Shown: positions 1 through 9,990 of the stretch, piece after piece
How the letters are laid out: the number at the start of each line of letters is the position of its first letter
How positions within the stretch are numbered: position 1 is the first letter of the stretch
NCBI RefSeq assembly: GCF_036417845.1
Contig: NC_089981.1
Coordinates: forward strand, 67,173,268 to 67,237,267
Reading direction: 5' to 3'
Length of the DNA: 64,000 nucleotides
Source of the DNA: Apteryx mantelli
Taxonomy: Eukaryota; Chordata; Aves; Apterygiformes; Apterygidae
Made by a program: the position numbers and the translations under genes
The notes under the pieces: generated by a model
The model's database searches: none
The model's input: the letters and a program-made list of their open reading frames with translations, nothing else
Told to the model about the DNA's origin: nothing

Positions 1-1091
1 CTTAGATAAGGTAAGAAAGTTCATCAGGCAGCTAAGAGAAAACTCAGAACTATAGCACACATTCCAGAGCCACAAACCAAAATTTTCATCTCAGCATGAA
101 GAAATTAAAGACGTTATTATTAAGGCTGTTAGGTGACATCCACCTGATGGGAGGAAACGAGCCCCCTATTTAAGGGCAATAACTGACCATGTTAACATGC
201 TTTCTTCAAGCCACTGCAAAATTATTCACTCCTCAAGACTACACTTGTCTGCGCCATGAACAAACAGCATTTGTCACAGCCTGTAACAAATTGTAAAAAC
301 TACATGATAATGTAAAGGACTGCCTGGTTAAAAAGAGTAGATCAAGATATATGGACTCCATTCTCCACTGTAAAGAAGCTTGACCAAAATTTCATCATTC
401 AGTTTCTACAGCAGTGTTTTCATGGCAGCTCCAGCTTAAGCAAGGCCACTGCAGTCCTGTCCTCCCCTTTCACACAATCTTTCCCTCCTCCTCTTCACAA
501 GCGCTCTTGAGACCAGATGAAGAGCTGGATCAGGTGGCAGACCTGGCTGAAAACCAGCCCACAAAAAGCAATTTGCTTAAAATCAGAATTTCAGAAGAGC
601 AGCTAGAAAGATATTAGACAGAAACAGGACAATGCCAAAAAAAGCAGCTCTTAAGAATGTTGTCAGATTACATTTTTATTATCCCGTCTCTTTTCTAGCT
701 TGATGATCATTTTCCAGCCAAGATATTTAAAGGTTAAATTTAGCATTGCATATGAATTTTTCTCTTTTCACACATTAAAAAAAAAAATTGTAAATTTGTA
801 ACTGAGCTCACACTTGTGCTGTTTGAACTAGAATGGCACAAATTTACAAATATTTCTTCTTACTGTGCTATTCCACATCTAGAAATTATTTGAATTGTAA
901 GCTATATTATGAGGAAGGAGACCACCTACTGTCAGCTCAGACACAGTACAATCAATTTCCCAAATCTTTTTGTGCTTGCATAGAAGGTAGTGTTTCCCAT
1001 CACTACAGTATCTTACACAACCTCAGAGGTGAAAATATTATGGACATGTAAATGCTATAAATAGTCTTAAAACAACATTTTTGTAAACAAC
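1..1091 (-). other. CEP128: CEP128 intron 2, 3' part cut by window edge
   Basis: This is sequence downstream, in the minus-strand sense, of the first coding exon of CEP128, so it is the start of the next intron. The next exon is not in the window. I see no coding exon, RNA gene or clear interspersed repeat here. Short open frames at 414-617 and 833-1051 on the plus strand have no recognisable domain and are treated as chance. Confidence 0.7.
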
Positions 1092-1252
1092 CTTTAAAGT
1101 GCTTGCTAAAGTATGGATCTTTTCTGTAACTTCTTCAGCACCATGGTTCCAAGCTCTGTTGTGAGTTGCTCTCAAAGGTGGCCGCCTTCCTACTCGGCCC
1201 TTAAGAAAATTATCTGAATCGCTAGATGAATCTGCCATTGGTATCTTGAAAC
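1092..1252 (-). CDS. CEP128: CEP128 first coding exon (5'UTR 1239-1252, CDS 1092-1238)
   Basis: CEP128 is a long coiled-coil protein of the mother-centriole subdistal appendages and ciliary basal body. The start codon is at 1238-1236. The exon encodes 49 residues, beginning MADSSSDSDNF and ending EVTEKIHTLASTLK. This lines up without gaps with the 49 residues of the human first coding exon as I recall it (MAESSSESDHF ... EVTEKVNTITSTLQ). A splice acceptor AG sits at 1254-1253, just before a 14-nt leader. The exon ends in phase 0 with AAG followed by GT at 1091-1090; the donor GTTGTT is weaker than consensus. If the frame is read past the donor it continues 17 codons before a stop, which is intronic. 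The middle of the exon (residues 12-34) is divergent, the two ends are conserved. Position and direction fit the conserved CEP128-TSHR head-to-head order. The coiled-coil body of the protein lies left of the window. Confidence 0.9.
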
Positions 1253-4200
1253 CTAAGCAGGAAGATCAGAAAGAGTAATGAGTCTTAAATGCTGATCATA
1301 ACTGAATAGTCTCTGACTTGCACAGAATTCCAGAAGCAACTTTATAGCCAAACTAAGACTACATCTACATTAGCTTTTCTGTTCAGATCAGCTGTATGTA
1401 CTTTTGAAGCAGATCTCCCAACTGTTCCCCAGCTAATGTGTTTATTCACACCAGTGCCAAAACACAAGAAGCAGAACCCATTAGGAGAGAGTTAAACCAA
1501 AAGATAAACTCAAACCATTACTAGGTGTTCAGTATACAAGATCAGACTCTAGCCCAAAGTAAACTCCCCAAAAACCACACAGTGGAGATATCAGGTTTTC
1601 ATCACCAGTTGTTCTGCTCTGCAGATTCACTCCCCTCTGCATCATACTACTTGCTAAATAGTATTCAAATTGGCTGTGCCTTTAAAAGAAGGGAAGGTAA
1701 GTAAAAAGTACGAAAAATAGGGGCCAAAAAACTATATGCTAATCAACTTAATTTCAATATATTGGGGAAAAAAAGACTATTTTAAGACTCCAGAAAAAGA
1801 TTTGTTCTCAAAAAATGCAATGTATCAGTTGATGTCAAATCAAGTGAATTGGTTTGGTAATGAGTAACAAAATTTATTAATAGGAAAGAAGCAGTTGAGG
1901 TAATTTTTTTTTGTACCTTAAGCACACTCATGACATTCACAAAAGTAAGCAAAAGAAAACATGAACTAGATTAAGCTTTCGTAAAATAGAAGCAAAACTG
2001 TCTGAATACCAAAATTCATAGACGAGTTGAGAGCAATTAAATATCATATTGGAGAGAAATATCAAGTGAGAACCTATAGTGATTGCGCTAAATCTTTTCA
2101 TTAAATGACCTGATAATAGAATTGAATATGTTTATAAAGTTTGCAGCTGACACTGTTTGTCCAACTGGGAAATAAATGTTGATATGGGGAATAGAGGGGG
2201 GAAAAAAGGAATATTTGGGAGCTGTAGTAGATCCCAAATTAAATATGAATCAACAGGGTCATGTTCTAGAAAGAAAAAGCTAACACCATACAAGAGGCAT
2301 AAAGATAAAGCTATTTTTGTAAATTGTGAAATAGTATTTCTCTTTTATTTAATGTTTATTCAACATAACCTGATTTACTGCATTTAGCATGGGGCAATTC
2401 AGTTGACTAGAATTCAAAGATTATTTGAGGTATAGGAAATACGGTTTGTGAGGAATGAACGGGAATTGTTGAGTCTTAAGAAAGGGGTAGAGGAAGGAAA
2501 GTAGGATAACAGTCTTCAGACGTGGAAAAAGAAGCTATTAAAAGCTTGAGAATAAACAGTCCTGACTGCTATAGTTAAGTCAAGTAGTAACTGATTAAAA
2601 TTACAACACTGAATACATAGGTTAGACATCAGGGGGTTTTTTGTTTGTTTTTTTAAACAACTAAGCACTGGAGCACATTGGCTAGAGGTCACAAAATAAC
2701 CATCACTAAGACCTGTAACAAGATGCAAGAGAAGCATCTGTTGGGAGAAACAGTTTGAGGCTGCTTAGAGGCAGAGGAAACAGACTGGCAAACTTTTCTG
2801 AATTCCTTTCAGTCCTGTATTCAACACAAAAAAGCTACAGCATAAAGGTATCATTATTCTAGCAACTATTGCAGAAGTTTCCAAAAGAAACCACAGAGCA
2901 GATCCAATTCATAAGCTGTACTTTATACAAGACTCTGCAAAAATATCAAGTAGCCTCTATATTTCATTTTTAAAAGGTTGTAAATTTGCGTCCCCCACAC
3001 TTTGATAGAAACCTTTTGAAAACAGAAGACACAGCTAGCACTAGCAACCCATAATAATTTTCATATTTACCATAATTTGGTACCAAAAAAAAAAAAAGAA
3101 TTTATTCTCTCCTGCTAATTAGTACACGAAGCTGTGTTTTCCCCTTGATCTTTAATGAAACTTCATCCTGACATCAGCAAGATCCATATTCTAGCACACA
3201 GACCACAGGTATCACTGATAAGCATGAAATATGGCTTCCTTCAAACAAGTTTCTGTCACTGGTTCTACAGCCCTTCTGGCCGCTAGAGTAATTTTTCATT
3301 TCTCCTATGACTGCACTGTCAGTTCTCTAGACTAAAATATCTCTTCCTGCTCTTAGCCACCAAAATCATGGCTCTGATTTTCCCTTCCACTCAGATCAAA
3401 GCACATCTGACCAGCAGCATAATCACTCACAACCCAACAATCAAATAAAGGCTGGGTTCAGTGACCAATTTCCAAGCTTAACATAGGTTTTATGTTTCAG
3501 GCATTTTGTGAAAATATCTTTAAGATATTAAGTAAAGGGTGTCTCAAATGCCTGTTAATGACCATACTAAGAATGTAGCACAAGATCAGCCTTATGAGGA
3601 GGAAATCAACTCTGAGACTTACATCCATAAGGCATATATCCATAGGAATCTAGTCTTCATCTGTTCATGGACCTTTGCTCCACGTACCTGCATATTTTGC
3701 CAGACTATTATCATTTTTACATTTAAAACACATTTAATTTTAATGATCATAACAAATGGTTGACGCTCAATATCTGTCATATTTAATCTCAACTACAAAG
3801 TCACAGCAATTTTTTTTTTTTTTGGGGGGGGGGGCAAATGGGAGTCTTCAGAACTGCTTTCAGAGTTCCACAGGAAGCAACCATTTCTCTTCTCCTCCCA
3901 AATTGGGCTGGAAAGCATACACTGGATTTATTAATTATGTATTTAGACCTCTGTACAGAACTATCTCATTAAATGAAGTTAGAAAACTAACCTCACATTA
4001 TGCAATTCAGATAGCTTAAATATGAATTAAACAGTTCCAAGTGAAAGATTAGGCTTAACTCTTATTTCACTCTATTTCCACATCATGTTTCTTTCTAGAA
4101 GCTGAGACACCAAAAAATAACATCAATTAAAATATTACCAGTTTTACCTTAACGAAAGTGGGCTTTTTTAAGGATACCTGAGTAGACAGAGAAATGAGAG

Positions 4201-5630
4201 CAGTAAGACATGTAAAAATATTCAAATGGCTGAAAGCATTTTAACACATTTGAGTATCAAATGGCATAACCCTGTAGAACACTATATTTGTTACTTGTTG
4301 CATCTCAGCTGATGGGAACTAAATTCTTAAAAACTACTCAAACTCAAAAGCAAGTGGACATCTGAACACAGCCCTACATGTACCTCTTGGTGTATGTCAC
4401 AAGAGAAATAGGCATTAGTAGAATATAATGAAAAACAATAGCTGGCTGAAAACAGTTCTGAGAAGTGTCTCGACCATAAAAGCCCCAAATAAAGAAATGG
4501 TGTAACACTAGATGAAACAAAAGTGAAGTAAAGATTTACAGCAGAAAAAAAAAAAGTTTTTTTTTCCAGCTGTCTCATTATGACACTTACTGGCCAAAGC
4601 ACTGAAGAAAGGCTAGTAAACAGGGAAACACAAAAAAAAAAAATACTAGACCCATTAGGACATTTTGTTGGATGAAAATTTTCTATTTAGGTTTAATTAG
4701 CATTCCTCTTTGTTCGAACAAGCAACCTAAGAGGAACTGCAGGCACTTTTAAGTTGGAGAGTTTAGCTTCATATAAAAGTTAACATCTGCATTTTTACAG
4801 GAATTATGAAAGTTTCACTTTAGAAATAAAAATAAAAACATAAAGAAGTAGAAACAAGTACAAATATTCTGTATGAATATTTGCCAAATTGAATTAAAAC
4901 AAAAAGAGTGTATTAGCATTTTTTTCCATAAACCTGGATTGATTTCAGCACATGATCATATGACTGACTTGACAGTAAGAGGCTTGTTGGTTTTGTGTCT
5001 TTTGCTGGGTTTGAGTCCACTTAAACAAATTTTAACTTTTCTTGCATGAAGAAAAACACTAATACTCAATCTTTTCCTTCCTTATAAAAAAAAAAGTCTA
5101 TTTCAGCTTCATTGAGGATTTTTTCTTAGAGATCTGCAGCATGAAACAAGCATGAAGTGCAGTTGACAAATTTCAGCAGCAACTTCCCCAGCTCGAGTGA
5201 GCAGAAGTTGAACTCATATATGAAACCTGAATACTTTTCAAGTGATTTATCTGTTTAGCTCCACGTAGACGAATTTATCACTAGGCAACTAACTTGGTGC
5301 TTAAGTCTTGTTTGAAGACTTATATAGTTAAAATCAGACCCAGAACTCTATAATCACCCCAGAAAGGGACACAGGACACTCTTCAGGCCCTTTTCTTGCA
5401 GTGCTCCTGCTTGCACCAGAAACTTTCAAAAGGCAGGAAGGTGACACGACAGGGTGTCATGTCACCGTCAGGTTTTAAGGCATCAGCAGTACAGTACTAC
5501 ATTCTGTTGTCACCCTGTGACACTATATTCCCATCATGCTTCAACACTAGGTCACAGAAAACAGAAGAAAAGAAGCTGAGCTAACACCCTTCCCTAAACC
5601 TCCGCCCGCTAGACACGTATATAATTTTAC
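1253..5630 (-). other. CEP128: CEP128 intron 1 (left end exact, right end approximate)
   Basis: Non-coding stretch between the first coding exon of CEP128 and its CpG-island promoter. It is AT-rich with scattered homopolymer runs (about 3086, 4543, 4630). The open frames within it (for example 2157-2387, 3756-4019 and 4327-4602) show no recognisable domain. The 5' boundary depends on which donor the untranslated first exon uses, and the sequence alone does not settle that. Confidence 0.6.
3810..3834 (+). repeat. Homopolymer junction T14-G11
   Basis: A run of 14 T is followed directly by 11 G in CEP128 intron 1. It is a simple low-complexity tract. Run lengths in such tracts are prone to sequencing error. 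Confidence 0.85.
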
Positions 5631-5950
5631 CCTCACACGACCCCAGCTAGACGTCCTGTGCGGCACTTTCGCCCCAGCTCCACACGGGCGGCCCCGCCGG
5701 CCCCGGCCACGGCCCGCTCCTCCCGCAGCCCGCGGCGGCCCGCCCGCCAGCGCAGCCCCTTCCCGCCACGGCCCCCACCCTCGCCACGGCCCCCGGGTCT
5801 CCCCTCCCCGCACACCGGCTGCGGGACGGCCCGGGCCTCGCCTCCCCGAAGCGAAGCCGGCCGCTTTCCCGGGGACCTCCAACCGTCCCCACGGTACCAA
5901 CCGCCCAACGCAGCTCCGCGCCGTCCGCGCCTCGCCGCTATGGCAACTTG
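5631..5950 (-). other. CEP128: Candidate CEP128 untranslated exon 1 (approximate)
   Basis: An untranslated first exon is required by the acceptor at 1254-1253. A plausible donor on the minus strand lies at 5630-5629, with AGG before GTAAAA. Other GT donors exist in the island, for example one reading GGAG before GTTTAG near 5603. The transcription start is not visible; 5950 is a guess placed next to the X-box. Confidence 0.3.
5934..5947 (-). promoter_or_regulatory. RFX X-box-like site in CEP128 promoter
   Basis: The minus strand reads GTTGCCATAGCGGC. Its left half, GTTGCCATAG, fits the RFX X-box (GTTGCCATGGNAAC type); the right half is degenerate. RFX2/RFX3 sites typically sit close to the start of ciliary and centriolar genes, which suits CEP128. 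The motif is seen directly; binding is inference. Confidence 0.5.
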
Positions 5951-5984
5951 AACTAGCCGCCCTGCCACCAGCCGCCAGAGCTGC

Positions 5985-5991
5985 CTTCCGG
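5985..5991 (+). promoter_or_regulatory. ETS core motif
   Basis: CTTCCGG, the reverse complement of the CCGGAAG core bound by GABPA/ELK-type ETS factors, lies inside the CpG island about 40 bp from the X-box. Such sites are common at housekeeping promoters without a TATA box. Confidence 0.45.
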
Positions 5992-6003
5992 GAGCTGGAC
6001 CCT

Positions 6004-6032
6004 CCCGCAAGGCACTATGGGGCGGGTAGTCC
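6004..6032 (-). promoter_or_regulatory. ZNF143 (Staf)-like site, copy 1
   Basis: On the minus strand the sequence begins GGACTACCCGCCCCATAGTG and continues into CCTTGCGGG. This follows the long ZNF143 pattern (ACTAC, then CCCA, then an ATGC-like core, then GCG). The core is imperfect. Copy 2 lies about 40 bp away in the opposite orientation. Confidence 0.4.
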
Positions 6033-6068
6033 ACAGACGGCGAGCCCGCTCTAGGACAGCAAAACGCA

Positions 6069-6096
6069 GGACTTCAACTCCCAAGAGACTTTGCGG
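6069..6096 (+). promoter_or_regulatory. ZNF143 (Staf)-like site, copy 2
   Basis: The plus strand reads ACTTCAACTCCCAAGAGAC and then TTTGCGG. It resembles the ACTACAACTCCCA-type ZNF143 extended motif followed by a TTGCG element. It faces copy 1. Confidence 0.4.
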
Positions 6097-7412
6097 CCAG
6101 GTCGGCCGAGCCGAGGCTCGGGCGCCCACCGCAGCGGTAACGGAAGGGCAGGCCCGCCCCGCGGCTCTAGCGCCGGCGCCGCCCTGCGGGGAGGCCGTTG
6201 GTCCTTCGGAGGAGGCGGCTGCGGGGAGCGGGACGCGCGGGGCGGCGGGCCCGGGCCTGGGCCTGGGGCCCAGGGTGGGCCCTCGCCTCAGGGCTCCTGG
6301 GCCTTCAGCGGCAGCTGCTGCGTGGACAGAAGTTTCATGTGTGCTTGTGTTTGCCAAACTTTACAACTAAATAAACATTATAAGCAGAAACAAATATTGT
6401 TGCCCTGGTGAAGCAGATGTCTGTCCTGTAACCTTATGTATCAAGAGACTGGCTGATCCACTCTGAAAGGAGGGTGTAAGCTACTTAAAACGTCTCATTT
6501 CCTGCAAGAAAAGTATCTCCATTCCTATTTCTTGACTTTGTCTGACCTTCTTTCTTTAAGCCAGACAGCTCCCTGTTCACAAATCTTGTATCTACTACAC
6601 TTACGTGTAGTTAAAAAAATAATAATTAAAAAAAAAGAGACTACTACACTGAAACACCTTAAAGAAAGAGAGAGGCTTTCAGTCACCGCAGGAATTGCCT
6701 GTGCCTCTGAAACTCGGACAGAACTTGGCCATAGCTCTGAAATTACAAGAGTATTTGGCTGAGAGTCACCAACAGGTGAACGCACATGCGTTTGTTTTTT
6801 TTTTAAACACAAGTATGTCTATACTGTCTGTGGGATCCACTCCCAGGAGCGAGCCCTAGCCCTTGATCCTGGTGATGCAGAGTGGCTCATACCCGTGCCG
6901 CCCAGCGGGCTCCCCCACAAGTCTGCAGTGCAGCACACACGCCTGCGGGCCGGGTGGTGACGACGCACGTCAAAATGGGGCCAAGGCCCCACACTAGCAC
7001 CATCCACCCCCGCGTCCACCAGCCCTGCCAATGGCTGCTGCCCCTCCTGCTGTATCCTTGACCCGTGGCCGGGCTCAAAAGGCATTATCCCTGTCTGAGT
7101 TGAAGGCACGTGAGCTACTTGTGGGATACAGAACAGGGATGTGATGATATAATTTATCTCACCATCTGTGAGCTGGAGCGTAAGTGAATAAATAATAGGA
7201 AAAAAAAAAAGTCTTCCCTGGCTTCCGATGCATGACTGTTGCCCTGGCCTTTCCTCTGTTGACGGGAGCATGGTTGGGTCGCAGTTGCAGGCCCAATTAC
7301 AGGGCAAGAGTCATGGCTTCTGCACCACCTCTTCCCATAAAGCAGATTAGGGAGGTCTCTAGATGTGCCCTGAAACCTCCTGAGTTCTGGGGGCTCTCCT
7401 CCCCTCCTAGTT

Positions 7413-8210
7413 TTGCAGCTGGCAGAGGGCCTTCTCCTCCGTGGACTGCCAGAACTGATCCACGAGCAGATTTCTTTTTCCTGCCCCAGTAGCTTCTCAG
7501 GGCTTCACAGAGGGATGAAGGGGAAGGGGTGTATCTTGGATGTGGCTGGTGCCAATAACTCATTTTCAGATATCTGCAGAGAAGAGAAAGAAAAAGGATG
7601 CATATTTCTTATGGGTAATATCTGGAGACCATCCTCCCACAGACACTTGTATGTAGGGCCAGAGTTTGCAATTTATGCAGCAGGAATCCCAGAGGAGACT
7701 CATTTTCTTACAGACCTGTCCCAAGAGGGCTGCTTGAAGGAGAGCCCCAAACAGAGTGACCCTCGAGTACTGCTGAGAGTTGATCCCAGTGGTGGGTGGT
7801 TCCCCACCTCCTGCCTAGTGATCCGGGCATCCCCTGCAGGTAGCTTCCTGCTAGGATGGGAGAAGGAGATGTTGGCTGAGGAATGTGCAGGCAAAGGGAG
7901 GAGGAAGGAGGAGAAGCTGGACTGTGAGAGAGTCATTATGGCAACAGAGCTTCTCTGCTGTGCCTTTTCAGATTGCTCTGAAGGGGGAATGTATTGCAAA
8001 TCTCATGCTGCTGCAGGTGCCCACAATGCAAAGCAGAGAATTGCAGAAACAGCCAGAGTGCCATCCCTGTGTTTTGTAAAGTTAACTCATGTCACACTGT
8101 TGCCCAGCCAACTTAAAGTATCATCTGGACTGTGTATTAATGAGGCTGCTGTGACAGTTAGGTCTTTTTCTCCATCTAGTGTACAAAAAGAATCAGAGCT
8201 TCCTATATGA
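7413..8210 (+). other. Unexplained 265-codon open reading frame
   Basis: This is the longest ATG-to-stop frame in the window. The product would start MQLAEGLLLRGLPELIHEQ. I see no signal peptide, transmembrane segment, zinc finger, transposase triad or reverse-transcriptase motif. Cysteines are scattered. The composition is mixed rather than low complexity. Several other frames over the same DNA are open for 64-99 codons, which points to stop-poor GC-richer sequence rather than selection on one frame. No splice donor/acceptor pair or poly(A) signal was tied to it. It could be a lineage-specific transcript, a decayed repeat or chance. I do not assign a function. Confidence 0.2.
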
Positions 8211-8384
8211 GATATTTGCATCAACGTTGAGCGTGAGCACACCTGACTTGCTATCAACACAATATTCTAGTGGAAGCTGATGCCAGTGCCTGAGACCATC
8301 AAACTAGGCACAACCACTAGTCACAAAGACCATGCTGACATGCATATATCAAGTGGGAAAGTAACCAGGCAGAGCAAACAGCAA

Positions 8385-8428
8385 TTGCTACATATGTATG
8401 TATATGTTGCTACATATGTATGTATATA
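8385..8428 (+). repeat. Two tandem copies of a 22-bp unit
   Basis: The unit TTGCTACATATGTATGTATA plus two more bases occurs twice in direct succession, with a one-base difference at the end. The inner part is a (TATG) microsatellite. Confidence 0.85.
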
Positions 8429-8696
8429 TTGGTCCAGTGTTGTAATAGGAGGAAGCAGGTGCTTCCAGTGCTTCAGACCGCTATTTTTACACACAGCCAC
8501 ATTGCCCAAGATTGTCAGATGCAGCATTATCACAAACATGGCAACTCTTTAGCATATGCATGTGAACTAAGGCTTTCACCAGTGACTAATGCATAGTTTT
8601 AGCCAACCTCATCAAGCTTAAGCTTGAGTGATATGAAAAGTCAAGTACCAAATACTGTTAAAGAAAACAAGTGATCAGTCATGTAGGACTCCTGGA

Positions 8697-8698
<2 letters not shown>

Positions 8699-8735
<37 letters not shown>
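8699..8735 (+). repeat. (AC)n microsatellite, about 18 units
   Basis: An uninterrupted AC dinucleotide run of 37 nt, likely polymorphic. Confidence 0.95.
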
Positions 8736-8738
<3 letters not shown>

Positions 8739-9169
8739 TTATCTTTGCTGAAAAAGAGAGCTAACAATCAAGATCCCACCACTCTCACCAGAGAAGAAGG
8801 CACCAAGCCAGTGATGTGTTCAGTCTAATGAGCACTAGTGTAAGGTAACAAGCTGCTTAAAGCTGTGTTCGCTGCACAACATATTTACTACAGACTTCTA
8901 GTGTCTTTCCTCTGTTCTCTGCAAAATTTAGGGGATGAGACAGGAGATAGATAAGTGCAAGAAGGTTGTTAATAAGGGTGACCAGTTTTCCAGTGTGATG
9001 AACTCAATAAAGTCATTAAAGTCTTTTCCCAGTACCTGTGCATGAAGATTCCCAGACTAGTTGATTCCCAGATTGGTGGATGCATAACATTTGTTTAGTT
9101 GTTTTGCTGCACGTTTCTTCAGAAGGGGAGCCAGCTATGATTTATGCACACTTATTTGTGGCAATGTCC

Positions 9170-9990
9170 AAATAGGAACATAAGATAAAAAAATGCCATA
9201 CTGACTCAGGTCAACAGTCCATTTGGCCCATAATTCCATTCAACAATGACAGTAGGAAATGCTGTTTAGGAAGAGCCCATGAACCTGGCTGGTCTCTGTG
9301 ATCCATCACCCTACTAGTTTCCTCCAGCATCCACATTTCTCATATCAGAGATGTAAGAGGGTATATCCATGACTATTTTCTTTGGTATCTGTTTATAGAA
9401 CTGTAGCCCCTAAATTCAACTAATCTCATTTTCCTCCACAAGGTCCTGGCAATGAATTCTAGAGGTTCACTACTGGCCGTGTGGAAGACTTCTTCCTTTC
9501 TACTCCATTGCTGCATAATTTAAGAGCCTTTGCTTGGGGACCTTGCTGAAAGCTGTTTGAAAAGCCAAGTTAACCGTATCTAAATTTCTGTAGACTGCTT
9601 CAGAGGACTTAAACAAAATTTGTGAAGAAGGCTTCCTTTCAGAAAAGCTGTATTGTCTATTCCTCCAAAGATCTTATTTATGTGTGACTGATAATTTTAC
9701 GCTTAATTAAGTTTCTACTGATGTACCCACTACAGTTGTCAGATCTGTAGTTCTCTGGTTTTCCTTAGAAATTCTTTTTAAAATACCAGAATAATTAGTC
9801 ATCTAGTACAAAAAGGATGTTAATTGAGAAGTACACTACAAAATCACTAGCTTCTCTGCTTTAGTCATCAAGTTCCATTGGAATTTAGGGGTGAATATCA
9901 TTTGGACCTGGTTCTTTTTCTAATGTTCAATTGATTTGTCCCATGACATTTTATAAAGTCATTTTGGTTTGAGGTGAGCTCAAATTCCTT
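9170..9990 (-). repeat. Old CR1 LINE relic (antisense)
   Basis: The plus strand starts with AGGAACATAAGAT and continues with a diverged form of the antisense CR1 pattern common in turtle, crocodile and bird genomes. Landmarks are 'catactgactcaggtcaaca', 'gtccatttggccca', 'tgaattctagaggttcac' (the 'ggagttccacaggtt' position) and, further right, 'aagctgtattgtctattcc' and 'catttggacctggt'. The order of landmarks matches the antisense of the CR1 3' portion. Many indels show that it is old; no reading frame survives. Confidence 0.65.

Larger units (their letters stand above)
5600..6330. promoter_or_regulatory. CEP128: CpG island, CEP128 promoter
   Basis: GC content and CpG density rise sharply here compared with the AT-rich flanks. 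CEP128 is transcribed leftwards, and its first coding exon lies about 4.4 kb to the left with an acceptor right before the start codon, so an untranslated first exon and promoter are expected in this island. Motifs visible inside include an X-box, an ETS core and two ZNF143-like sites (listed separately), and several GC boxes. I see no convincing TATA box. Several open frames of 80-134 codons on both strands (5547-6411) are GC-driven and have no domain. The island may also fire to the right, but no rightward gene is recognised. Confidence 0.8.
6400..9165. other. Intergenic region between CEP128 and TSHR, left part
   Basis: No known gene is recognised. The stretch at 6840-8210 is richer in GC than its surroundings and holds a 265-codon open frame (separate entry). 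Two short tandem repeats lie at 8385-8428 and 8699-8735. No RNA gene or recognisable transposon protein was seen. Confidence 0.6.

Noticed and set aside
6360..6380. AATAAA at about 6370 as the end of a short rightward transcript from the CpG island
   Set aside because: A lone hexamer in AT-rich DNA has little weight and no exon structure supports it.
5547..6411. Overlapping ORFs of 80-134 codons on both strands in the CpG island
   Set aside because: They are Ala/Gly/Pro/Arg-rich, overlap in several frames on both strands and have no domain; stop codons are rare in GC-rich DNA.
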